Source: Lachnospiraceae bacterium
GTDB taxonomy: Bacteria; Bacillota; Clostridia; Lachnospirales; Lachnospiraceae
Length of the DNA stretch: 13,654 bases
NCBI GenBank assembly: GCA_009774625.1
Contig: VSOB01000074.1
Span: 1-13,654, forward strand
Direction of reading: 5' to 3'
Shown: in pieces, positions 7,112 to 13,215 of the stretch
How positions within the stretch are numbered: the first letter of the stretch is position 1
Layout of the letters: each line of letters opens with the position of its first letter
Notes under the pieces: generated by a model
Databases searched by the model: none
Seen by the model: only the letters and a program-made list of their open reading frames with translations
What the model was told of the DNA's origin: nothing
Program-made: the position numbers and the translations under genes

Positions 7112-8449
7112 ATGGCAGCAATGGAAGAAGCAGTGCTGAAACGGGTACTGCCTCATAGTGTGGAAGCGGAGCAGTCTGTGATCGGTTCCATGATGATAGA
7201 CAGGGAAGCAATCGTTGAAGCGTCCGGGATTTTACGGGAAGAGGACTTTTACGGAAAACAGTATGGCATCGTCTTTGCATCTATGGTGGAGCTGAATGAC
7301 GAAGGAAAACCGGTGGATTTGATCACACTGCAGGACAGGCTCCGGGAAAAAGATGTGCCGCCGGAAATCAGCAGTCTGGAATTTATCCGGGAACTGATTA
7401 CCGCAGTGCCTACATCGGCAAATGTAAAGTACTATGCTAATATTGTGGCAGAAAAAGCAACATTGCGCAGACTGATTCGACTGAATGAGGAAATTGCCAA
7501 TACCTGTTATGCAGGGAAAGAGAGTCTGGAGTACATACTGGAGGAAACAGAAAAGAAGATTTTTGATTTACTGCAAAAAAGAAACAGTAGTGATTATGTG
7601 CCGATTCGGGAGATTGTGATGAATGCCATGAATCGGATTGAAGCTGCTTCCCGGAATAAGGGGGTGGTGACCGGCATTCCTACGGGGTTTATTGATCTGG
7701 ACTACAGAACAGCCGGCATGCAGCCGTCAGATTTGATTTTGGTGGCAGCAAGGCCCTCTATGGGAAAGACGGCATTTGTGTTGAATATTGCCCAGTATGT
7801 GGCTTTTAAACAAAAGGAAACGGTGGCGATTTTCAGCCTTGAAATGTCCAGAGAACAGTTAGTGAACCGATTGTTTTCGCTGGAATCCAAAGTAGACTCT
7901 CAGCACATTCGTACCGGTAATTTGACAGACGCAGAGTGGGAAAAACTGATCGAGAGTGCAGGTATTATCGGTCAGTCCAAACTGATTATTGACGATACCC
8001 CCGGAATCAGTATTTCTGAACTTCGCTCCAAATGCAGGAAGTATAAGTTAGAGCATGGCCTGCAGATGGTGATCATTGATTATTTGCAGCTTATGTCAGG
8101 CAGTGGCAGAACAGATTCCAGACAGCAGGAAATATCCGATATTTCCAGGTCTCTGAAGGCGCTTGCCAGGGAGCTTAGTGTGCCGGTTCTGGCATTGTCG
8201 CAGCTTAGCCGTGCTGTGGAGCAAAGACCTGATCACAGACCGATGCTTTCGGATTTGCGCGAATCAGGGGCCATTGAGCAGGATGCAGATGTGGTCATGT
8301 TTATCTATCGTGACGATTACTATAATAAAGATACAGAGCTGAAGGGTGTGGCAGAAATAATTATTGCCAAGCAGAGGAATGGTCCTATTGGGACAATTAA
8401 TCTGGCATGGCTGCCGGACTATACCAAATTTGCAAATATGCAGAAATAG
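7112..8449 (+). CDS. dnaB: Replicative DNA helicase
   Basis: A 445-residue DnaB family helicase (named DnaC in Bacillus subtilis), the hexameric 5'-3' helicase of the replication fork. Seen: the N-terminal scaffold with LPHSVEAEQSVIGSMM, then the RecA-like domain with Walker A ARPSMGKT (213-220, Lys219), a SLEMS motif (H1a), Walker B VIIDYLQLM, the LSQLSR motif with the preceding LKALARELSVPV, and the DLRESGAIEQDADVVMFIYRD block near the end. No intein or insertion is present and the length is typical. The start at 7112 follows GAAGGGA; an ATG 9 nt further in is an alternative. It is probably co-transcribed with gdpP and rplI. Confidence 0.97.
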   Translation: MAAMEEAVLKRVLPHSVEAEQSVIGSMMIDREAIVEASGILREEDFYGKQYGIVFASMVELNDEGKPVDLITLQDRLREKDVPPEISSLEFIRELITAVPTSANVKYYANIVAEKATLRRLIRLNEEIANTCYAGKESLEYILEETEKKIFDLLQKRNSSDYVPIREIVMNAMNRIEAASRNKGVVTGIPTGFIDLDYRTAGMQPSDLILVAARPSMGKTAFVLNIAQYVAFKQKETVAIFSLEMSREQLVNRLFSLESKVDSQHIRTGNLTDAEWEKLIESAGIIGQSKLIIDDTPGISISELRSKCRKYKLEHGLQMVIIDYLQLMSGSGRTDSRQQEISDISRSLKALARELSVPVLALSQLSRAVEQRPDHRPMLSDLRESGAIEQDADVVMFIYRDDYYNKDTELKGVAEIIIAKQRNGPIGTINLAWLPDYTKFANMQK

Positions 8450-8497
8450 TTACGAAAGTACGAAAACAGATGTAATTTCATAAGGGTGGGAACATAC

Positions 8498-8532
8498 AAA
8501 AGAGGACAAGCATAAAAAGCAGGTCCTTTTTT
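8498..8532 (+). terminator. Terminator-like hairpin after dnaB
   Basis: AAAAGAGGAC (8498-8507) pairs over 10 bp (one G-T) with GTCCTTTTTT (8523-8532), the right arm ending in a T run. A competing pairing, AAAAAGCA with TGCTTTTT (about 8514-8539), would disrupt it, and a third small stem AGGGAAA/TTTCCCT lies at 8544-8560. The most likely role is termination after dnaB, perhaps partial, since the next gene on the same strand starts 78 nt later. The gap 8450-8609 holds nothing else recognisable. Confidence 0.65.
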
Positions 8533-8609
8533 GCTTTTTAACCAGGGAAAGATTTTCCCTATTTGAACTGACGGGAAGCAGTTTACAGAATTGACAGGAG
8601 GAAAAGGGT

Positions 8610-9239
8610 ATGGAACAAAAAATGTACATGATTTCGGATGCAGCAAAGCAGGTGGAAGTGGAAAGTCATGTCCTGCGGTATTGGGAAGATGAATTGGAGC
8701 TGCCGATTAAGCGAAATAAGCTGGGCCATCGTTACTATACGCAGGACGATGTAAATCGCCTGAAGCGGGTAAAAACGATGAAAGAACAGGGGTTTCAGTT
8801 AAAGGCGATCAGAAAGGCTCTGAAGCAGGAAATAGAGGGCAGTCAGGATGAGACACAGGATATGATGAGTGGGATGCAGGAAGAAAGCACAGAGACAAGA
8901 GAGAAAAATGAAGTGGCTGTTCCTGTAAAGGGTACAGGCGTGATAAGAAAAGAAACGGCACCGGTGAGGGACCGGGAAGAAAAGGCGTATCGCCTGCAGA
9001 TGCTTCTCAGAAATATGATTGTGGATACGATCAGGGAGGAAAATGAAATATTTTGCGAACAGATAAAAGAAAGTGTGCTGAAGGAACTGGATTATCAGTT
9101 CAGACTGCAGGCAGAGCGGGAGGATGAACGGGAGAATGAACGGGTAAAACGGGAAGAAGAACACTTCCGCCAAATTGATGAGTTAATCAGGGAAAAAGCA
9201 GGAAAAAAGGAAAAAAGAAAAAAGCACTCATTTTTCTGA
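8610..9239 (+). CDS. MerR-type DNA-binding protein with long coiled-coil tail
   Basis: A 209-residue protein. Residues ~6-75 form a MerR winged helix-turn-helix (ISDAAKQVEVESHVLRYWED, then the wing NKLGHRYYTQDDV and a helix LKRVKTMKEQGFQLKAIRKAL). The middle (about 76-120) is polar and low complexity. Residues ~143-200 are a highly charged helix (EREDERENERVKREEEHFRQIDELIREK) likely to be a coiled coil, ending in a basic tail. There is no effector-binding domain or metal-binding cysteine pattern like classical MerR activators. The layout resembles the chromosome-anchoring protein RacA and plasmid-type MerR/coiled-coil proteins, but this is by architecture only. The ATG at 8610 follows AGGAGG (8596-8601). 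The stop codon lies inside the shared terminator hairpin. Confidence 0.85.
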   Translation: MEQKMYMISDAAKQVEVESHVLRYWEDELELPIKRNKLGHRYYTQDDVNRLKRVKTMKEQGFQLKAIRKALKQEIEGSQDETQDMMSGMQEESTETREKNEVAVPVKGTGVIRKETAPVRDREEKAYRLQMLLRNMIVDTIREENEIFCEQIKESVLKELDYQFRLQAEREDERENERVKREEEHFRQIDELIREKAGKKEKRKKHSFF

Positions 9240-9247
9240 GTGCTTTT
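9220..9247. terminator. Bidirectional terminator between the MerR-type gene and ferredoxin
   Basis: AAAAGCACTCA (9220-9230) pairs perfectly over 11 bp with TGAGTGCTTTT (9237-9247) around a 6-nt loop. Read on the plus strand it is followed by TTTT then a T-rich stretch; on the minus strand it is followed by a run of six T, C, then six T. It therefore serves both the MerR-type gene, whose TGA (9237-9239) is in the right arm, and the convergent ferredoxin gene. Confidence 0.93.
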
Positions 9248-9273
9248 GTATCTTTGCCTTTTAAAAATGACAC

Positions 9274-9444
9274 TTACTCCTCTGAGATAGAACCTGTAGG
9301 GCAAGCGCCTGCACAGGAACCGCAGCTAATGCATTTATCAGGATCAATCTGAAACTGTGTATCTCCCATGCTGATAGCGCCAACAGGGCACTGTCCTTCA
9401 CATGCACCGCAACTTACACAACCATCACTGATTACATATGCCAT
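9274..9444 (-). CDS. 2[4Fe-4S] ferredoxin, clostridial type
   Basis: A 56-residue bacterial ferredoxin with two cluster motifs, CVSCGACEGQCP and CISCGSCAGACP, each CxxCxxCxxxCP, in the pseudo-twofold arrangement of classical clostridial ferredoxins. It is a soluble low-potential electron carrier. The start at 9444 was chosen because AAGGAGG (9454-9460 on the opposite strand) lies just upstream and the family begins MAYVISD; reading further upstream to 9534 passes through the promoter. It lies 126 nt downstream of pflA with its own probable promoter. The proximity suggests it may reduce the PflA iron-sulfur cluster, as flavodoxin does in E. coli; that link is inference. Confidence 0.97.
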   Translation of the reverse strand: MAYVISDGCVSCGACEGQCPVGAISMGDTQFQIDPDKCISCGSCAGACPTGSISEE

Positions 9445-9475
9445 AATAAATATCCTCCTTACAATCATATTTCTT

Positions 9476-9495
9476 ATTGATAGATCAGTATCAAT
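9476..9495. promoter_or_regulatory. Inverted repeat in the ferredoxin leader
   Basis: Perfect 7-bp arms ATTGATA (9476-9482) and TATCAAT (9489-9495) with a 6-nt spacer, between the -10 box and the ferredoxin Shine-Dalgarno. The inner halves resemble FNR half-sites (TTGAT...ATCAA), but the gap between them is 8 nt rather than 4. It may be a repressor operator or an mRNA stem. Confidence 0.45.
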
Positions 9496-9505
9496 TACCA
9501 AGTTT

Positions 9506-9534
9506 ATTTTAATACAAATATATGATGAATACAA
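9506..9534 (-). promoter_or_regulatory. Probable promoter for ferredoxin
   Basis: On the minus strand, TTGTAT (9534-9529), a 17-nt spacer, then TAAAAT (9511-9506). The start would be near 9499, giving a leader of about 55 nt. The surrounding DNA is AT-rich. Confidence 0.5.
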
Positions 9535-9559
9535 GTAGAAAATGCAGGAAAGTAACAGG

Positions 9560-9569
9560 TTGTATACAA
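9560..9569. promoter_or_regulatory. Palindrome TTGTATACAA between pflA and ferredoxin
   Basis: A perfect 10-bp palindrome immediately after the pflA stop codon and about 56 bp upstream of the centre of the ferredoxin -10 box. The same 10 bases occur once more in the window, upstream of the PFL promoter (13110-13119). Candidate operator for a shared regulator; the regulator is unknown. Confidence 0.45.
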
Positions 9570-9570
9570 A

Positions 9571-10329
9571 TTATTGATCTGCATCTTCAGCCCGGCGGGC
9601 TTTGATACCATCCAGAATGACCTGCTTTTTTTGAATGACTTTATCTTTGTCCATCGGATCTACGCCTTCCAGCTTATAGGGGATTCCCAGCTTTTCATAT
9701 TTTACTTTTCCCATTGTATGGTAAGGAAGTACATCCAGCGCTTTTAAAGTTTTTAAGCCGCCGATGAAGTAGCCCAGTTTATACAAATATTTGTCATCAT
9801 CGGTAATGCCAGGCACAACTACATGCCGGATCCAGACAGGAACCCCCTTTTCAGAAAGATATTCGGCAAAAGCAAGAATCTTATCATTGGGCTGGGCGGT
9901 CAGTTCCCTATGTTTCTCAGGATCAATATGCTTTATGTCCAGCATGACCAGATCTGTAAGAGCCAGGAGATCGTCCAGTTTTTTCATCCAGAGGGCATGA
10001 TCTGGCTGAAATGCTATGCCTGAAGAATCAATGCAGGTATGAATATTTTTTGATTTTGCAAGTGTAAAAAGTTCTATGAGAAAATCGACCTGCATCAGAG
10101 GTTCTCCCCCGGTAACAGTGATGCCGCCTCCTTTGTAAAAGCTGATATTTCTTTCATACTGTGCAATAATCTCGTCAGCTTCCATAACAGTGCCTGCCTG
10201 CATTTCCCAGGTATCCGGATTATGACAGTAAGCACAGCGCATGGGACATCCCTGTACGAATACGACAAAACGCACACCGGGACCATCTACAGTGCCAAAA
10301 GATTCCAGAGAATGGATTCTGCCACTCAT
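9571..10329 (-). CDS. pflA: Pyruvate formate-lyase activating enzyme (radical SAM)
   Basis: A 252-residue PFL-activating enzyme, close to E. coli PflA in length. It uses S-adenosylmethionine and a [4Fe-4S] cluster to abstract hydrogen from a glycine in PFL and create the glycyl radical. Seen: GTVDGPGVRFVVFVQGCP at the N-terminus, the radical SAM cluster motif Cys28-x3-Cys32-x2-Cys35, GGEP (74-77) for SAM binding, and DIKH and LPYHTMGKVKYEKL motifs further on. There is no extra ferredoxin-like domain, so it is the short PFL class rather than the activase of other glycyl-radical enzymes. The start follows GGAGG. Its substrate here would be the separate 80-residue radical subunit. A terminator lies between that gene and pflA; no strong promoter is visible in the remaining ~60 nt, so pflA may depend on read-through. 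Confidence 0.96.
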   Translation of the reverse strand: MSGRIHSLESFGTVDGPGVRFVVFVQGCPMRCAYCHNPDTWEMQAGTVMEADEIIAQYERNISFYKGGGITVTGGEPLMQVDFLIELFTLAKSKNIHTCIDSSGIAFQPDHALWMKKLDDLLALTDLVMLDIKHIDPEKHRELTAQPNDKILAFAEYLSEKGVPVWIRHVVVPGITDDDKYLYKLGYFIGGLKTLKALDVLPYHTMGKVKYEKLGIPYKLEGVDPMDKDKVIQKKQVILDGIKARRAEDADQ

Positions 10330-10390
10330 GTTACATTACCTCCATTTTTGCCTTGTTTGCATACTTTCATGTATCTGCTGTTATCAAAAG

Positions 10391-10422
10391 AAAACCCCCG
10401 GAATCGGGTATCCGGGGGTTTT
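10391..10422 (-). terminator. Terminator between the glycyl-radical subunit gene and pflA
   Basis: A perfect 12-bp GC-rich stem, AAAACCCCCGGA (10391-10402) with TCCGGGGGTTTT (10411-10422), 8-nt loop. On the minus strand the right arm ends TTTT, then CTTTTG. It lies 12 nt after the stop of the radical subunit gene and about 60 nt before the pflA start, so it likely ends most PFL transcripts. Confidence 0.9.
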
Positions 10423-10434
10423 GTCCTGCTGTGC

Positions 10435-10677
10435 TTAGATACTCTCGTGGAATGTACGGGAGATTACATCTGCCTGCTGTTCCGGAGTCAATTTGATGAA
10501 GTTTACTGCATATCCGGAAACACGGATCGTTAACTGAGGATAATTCTCAGGATGCTTCTGTGCATCTAATAACATATCTCTGTTCAATACGTTAACATTC
10601 AAATGATGTCCGCCTTTTGTTGCGTAACCATCCAACAAAGCTACCAGGTTATCAACCTGTGCACTATTCGTTGCCAT
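10435..10677 (-). CDS. Stand-alone glycyl-radical subunit of split pyruvate formate-lyase (GrcA-like)
   Basis: An 80-residue protein equal to the C-terminal glycyl-radical domain of PFL. It contains HLNVNVLNRDMLLDA, HPENYPQLTIRVSGYAV with the predicted radical Gly55, and LTPEQQADVISRTFHESI. In one-piece PFL this domain is fused to the core; E. coli GrcA (YfiD, 127 residues) is a separate version that restores oxygen-cut PFL. Here it follows a PFL core that lacks the domain, so it is probably the essential radical subunit rather than a spare. The start at 10677 was chosen for the AAGGAGGG 8 nt upstream; a longer reading to 10725 starts with TTG and runs through that site. The ending FHESI matches PFL C-termini. 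Confidence 0.93.
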   Translation of the reverse strand: MATNSAQVDNLVALLDGYATKGGHHLNVNVLNRDMLLDAQKHPENYPQLTIRVSGYAVNFIKLTPEQQADVISRTFHESI

Positions 10678-10730
10678 AGGAAAATCCCTCCTTAAATCAT
10701 TGAATATGCCGTAAGGCACTGACAATTGTT

Positions 10731-10931
10731 TTACTGATAATCATCAAGACCCTGATGCAGGGTAGGCACACTGCATGCCAGCGGGGTTCTGGAACAGTCC
10801 GTACATCCCATTGTCTGGACGCTGGTAGCTTCCTTGCTGGTAATGTCAGTGTCTACATTGATATGCCCCACACCCATTGCCATGCCGGAATCCAGCATTT
10901 TTACAAGTTCTTCTACTTTCTTATCATCCAT
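10731..10931 (-). CDS. 66-residue Cys-containing protein resembling the start of the glycyl-radical domain
   Basis: I do not recognise a named family. Residues 6-28 (VEELVKMLDSGMAMGVGHINVDT) align without gaps to residues 8-30 of the adjacent radical subunit (VDNLVALLDGYATKGGHHLNVNV), with 9 of 23 identical plus several conservative changes. After that the proteins differ entirely: there is no RVSGY radical loop, and instead a tail with Cys43-x2-Cys46-x6-Cys53 (GCTDCSRTPLAC) ending HQGLDDYQ. It has a GGGAGG site before its ATG, lies 32 nt after the PFL core and 53 nt before the radical subunit, and so appears to be a real gene in the operon. It may be a duplicated radical domain that lost the radical and gained a thiol or metal site. 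Function unknown. Confidence 0.85.
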   Translation of the reverse strand: MDDKKVEELVKMLDSGMAMGVGHINVDTDITSKEATSVQTMGCTDCSRTPLACSVPTLHQGLDDYQ

Positions 10932-10963
10932 CGCATTAACCTCCCTGCAAAAAAGCCTGTTAA

Positions 10964-13003
10964 TTAGTTGTTAAGATCAAGTTCGATATCTCCTGCGAAT
11001 ACCTGATCCTCTTTCCCAAGTGCACCAGGAATGATGGTGAAGGTATTGGAGATACCATCCTGAGCATCCTTAAACGGAAGTTTGGATACGGAGGACAGAG
11101 AAGCGACTGCACCATGAGTATCGCGTCCATGCATCGGGTTTGCACCAGGTGCAAAAGGCTGTCCCTTCTTACGTCCGTCAGGTGTGTTACCGGTTGCCTT
11201 ACCATAAGTTACATTGGAAGTGATGGTAAGGATGGAAGTGGTGGGAACACCATTTCTGTAAGTATGATGTCTCCTGATTGCGGTCATGAATTTGTGTACG
11301 ATATCCTGTGCAATGGAGTCAACACGGTCATCATCATTGCCGTATTTCGGGAATTCGCCAGTGGTCTTAAAGTCAACGATCACACCGTCCTCATCACGTA
11401 CCACTTCAACTTTAGCATATTTGATTGCGGACAGAGAGTCAGCAACGATGGAAAGGCCTGCCACGCCGGTTGCAAAATAGCGCTTCACATCTCTGTCATG
11501 AAGAGCCATCTCTGCTCTCTCATAGCAGTATTTGTCATGCATATAATGGATGATGTTCAGTGTATTTACATATACATCTGCCTGCCATTCCATCATATCT
11601 ATAAATTTTGCATATACATCGTCATAATCCAGTACATCGCCTGCTACAGGACGATATTTGGGTCCAACCTGTTTCTTGGTTACTTCATCAACACCGCCGT
11701 TCAGTGCATAGAGCAGACATTTTGCAAGGTTTGCACGAGCGCCGAAGAACTGCATTTCCTTACCGATTACCATAGAAGATACGCAGCATGCGATACCATA
11801 GTCATCGCCGTGTGTTACTCTCATCAGGTCATCGTTCTCATACTGGATGGAAGATGTGGTAATGGAAATCTTAGCACAGTATTTCTTGAAGTTCTCAGGA
11901 AGTCTGGTGGACCAGAGAACTGTCAGGTTGGGTTCAGGGCTTGCACCCAGATTCTCAAGTGTGTGCAGATAACGGAAACTCATCTTTGTTACCATATGAC
12001 GTCCGTCAACGCCAACACCTGCAAGAGATTCAGTAACCCATACCGGATCGCCTGCAAAAATCTGATTGTACTCAGGAGTACGTGCGAATTTGATCATACG
12101 CAGTTTCATGATAAAGTGATCAACAAACTCCTGAATCTGTTCTTCTGTAAAGGTACCGTTCTTTAAATCTCTCTGTGCGAAGCAATCAAGGAAGGTGGAA
12201 GTACGTCCGAGAGACATAGCAGCACCATTCTGCTCCTTAACAGCACAAAGATAACCGAAGTAGGTAGCCTGAATAGCTTCCTGTACATTGGTAGCAGGTT
12301 TGGAAATATCACAGCCATAGGAAGCAGCCATTTCTTTCATCAGCTTCAATGCCGTAATCTGTTCGGAAATTTCTTCACGAAGGCGGATCACATCATCTGT
12401 CATAACGCGTCCGGTGGAATCTTTCTGTGCCTGCTTATCTTCAATCAGATAATCAATACCATACAGAGCTACACGTCTGTAATCGCCGATGATACGTCCG
12501 CGTCCGTAAGCATCCGGAAGACCTGTGATGATATGGGAAGAACGGCACGCTCTCATCTCTGCATTGTAAGCGTCAAAGCATCCGGCATTGTGCGTTTTTC
12601 TATGTGTGGAGAAGAATTCGCTGATTTCAGGATCTACTTCATATCCATTGTCAGAGCAAGCCTTCTCAGCCATTCTGATACCGCCATAAGGCTGCAGAGA
12701 ACGCTTGAACGGTTTGTCTGTCTGGAAACCAACGATTGTTTCTTTGCTCTTGTCCAGATATCCGGGACCGTGAGAAGTAATAGTAGAAACTACCTTGGTA
12801 TCCATATCAAGAACACCGCCTGCTTCACGTTCCTTTTTCTGTAAATCAAGTACGGTTGCCCACAGATCTTTTGTATTCTGTGTAGCGTCTGCCAGGAAGG
12901 ATTCATCCCCCTCATACGGAGTATAGTTCTTCTGAATGAAGTCACGTACGTTGACTTCTGAATCCCATTTTCCGCTTACAAAATCTTTCCATTCTGGTCT
13001 CAT
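10964..13003 (-). CDS. pflB: Pyruvate formate-lyase catalytic core, lacking the glycyl-radical domain
   Basis: A 679-residue formate C-acetyltransferase that, with CoA, converts pyruvate to acetyl-CoA and formate. It matches E. coli PflB along its length: NVRDFIQKNYTPYEGDESFL near the start, STITSHGPGY, FRKTHN-type STHRKTHN, GLPDAYGRGRIIGDYRR, the active-site Cys406-Cys407 in GIACCVSS (E. coli 418-419), FFGARANLAK, NPMHGRDTHGAVASLSSVSKLPF and FTIIPGALGKEDQV. It then ends with AGDIELDLNN and a TAA, exactly where one-piece PFL continues into the radical domain. The missing part is the 80-residue gene downstream; together they give 759 residues against 760 in E. coli. The ATG follows TAGGAGG. 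The clean stop, the intergenic spacing and separate ribosome binding sites argue against a frameshift. Confidence 0.96.
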   Translation of the reverse strand: MRPEWKDFVSGKWDSEVNVRDFIQKNYTPYEGDESFLADATQNTKDLWATVLDLQKKEREAGGVLDMDTKVVSTITSHGPGYLDKSKETIVGFQTDKPFKRSLQPYGGIRMAEKACSDNGYEVDPEISEFFSTHRKTHNAGCFDAYNAEMRACRSSHIITGLPDAYGRGRIIGDYRRVALYGIDYLIEDKQAQKDSTGRVMTDDVIRLREEISEQITALKLMKEMAASYGCDISKPATNVQEAIQATYFGYLCAVKEQNGAAMSLGRTSTFLDCFAQRDLKNGTFTEEQIQEFVDHFIMKLRMIKFARTPEYNQIFAGDPVWVTESLAGVGVDGRHMVTKMSFRYLHTLENLGASPEPNLTVLWSTRLPENFKKYCAKISITTSSIQYENDDLMRVTHGDDYGIACCVSSMVIGKEMQFFGARANLAKCLLYALNGGVDEVTKKQVGPKYRPVAGDVLDYDDVYAKFIDMMEWQADVYVNTLNIIHYMHDKYCYERAEMALHDRDVKRYFATGVAGLSIVADSLSAIKYAKVEVVRDEDGVIVDFKTTGEFPKYGNDDDRVDSIAQDIVHKFMTAIRRHHTYRNGVPTTSILTITSNVTYGKATGNTPDGRKKGQPFAPGANPMHGRDTHGAVASLSSVSKLPFKDAQDGISNTFTIIPGALGKEDQVFAGDIELDLNN

Positions 13004-13041
13004 TTTGAAATAGCCTCCTATCGTTTATTAAGTTAAAACTA

Positions 13042-13058
13042 TTGTTAACCTTATACAA
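13042..13058. promoter_or_regulatory. Rex-like imperfect inverted repeat over the PFL start site
   Basis: TTGTTAACCTTATACAA resembles the clostridial Rex (NADH/NAD-sensing repressor) consensus TTGTTAA-N4-TTAACAA, but it is one base short in the centre and two bases differ in the right half. It overlaps the expected transcription start near 13055, a good position for a repressor. Low confidence because of the spacing. Confidence 0.3.
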
Positions 13059-13061
13059 ATT

Positions 13062-13091
13062 ATTATAAGTGCTAAACTACCGAAACGTCAA
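13062..13091 (-). promoter_or_regulatory. Promoter for the PFL operon
   Basis: On the minus strand, TTGACG (13091-13086), an 18-nt spacer and a perfect TATAAT (13067-13062). The start near 13055 gives a leader of about 50 nt ahead of the TAGGAGG ribosome binding site. A strong match, as expected for a highly expressed fermentation enzyme. Confidence 0.75.
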
Positions 13092-13108
13092 GAATCGCCA
13101 TGTATTTT

Positions 13109-13120
13109 TTTGTATACAAA
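13109..13120. promoter_or_regulatory. Palindrome TTTGTATACAAA upstream of the PFL promoter
   Basis: A perfect 12-bp palindrome whose inner 10 bases also occur at 9560-9569 upstream of the ferredoxin promoter. Its centre lies about 50 bp upstream of the centre of the PFL -10 box, a position typical of an activator site. It also lies about 55 bp upstream of the divergent DUF1858 promoter, so one site could serve both directions. Confidence 0.5.
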
Positions 13121-13171
13121 CCTGCAAAAATCATGAAATTTTTATTAAATTTTGTTGAAAACGTGGATAAC

Positions 13172-13200
13172 TTGCCAATCAGGGGTTAAAGTATTATAAT
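13172..13200 (+). promoter_or_regulatory. Promoter for the DUF1858 gene
   Basis: TTGCCA (13172-13177), a 17-nt spacer and a perfect TATAAT (13195-13200). The start near 13207 gives a leader of about 95 nt. In the leader, GTGGGGC (13224-13230) can pair with GCTCCAC (13259-13265), which may form a longer hairpin before the ribosome binding site. Confidence 0.75.
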
Positions 13201-13215
13201 ATTCACGCAGTGAAT
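13201..13215. promoter_or_regulatory. Operator-like palindrome at the DUF1858 transcription start
   Basis: ATTCAC (13201-13206) and GTGAAT (13210-13215) form a perfect inverted repeat with a 3-nt centre (GCA), touching the -10 box and covering the expected start site. Placed as a repressor operator would be. The regulator is not identifiable. Confidence 0.5.

Noticed and set aside
9477..9494. FNR box in front of ferredoxin
   Set aside because: The half-sites TTGAT and ATCAA are present, but 8 nt separate them instead of 4, so it does not fit the FNR consensus.
9445..9534. Longer ferredoxin N-terminus
   Set aside because: The extra 30 residues would be read from promoter and leader DNA; the AAGGAGG just before the ATG at 9444 and the family length fix the shorter start.
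10677..10966. PFL split caused by a frameshift or sequencing error
   Set aside because: The core ends at a clean TAA. A different 66-codon gene with its own ribosome binding site follows, and the radical domain has its own AAGGAGGG and ATG. No single or double indel would join the parts, because about 290 nt lie between the core stop and the radical gene start.
11114..12166. Long 350-codon open frame on the plus strand
   Set aside because: It lies entirely inside the strongly conserved PFL core on the opposite strand, shows no recognisable motifs and has cysteine-rich, unpatterned sequence typical of an antisense shadow.
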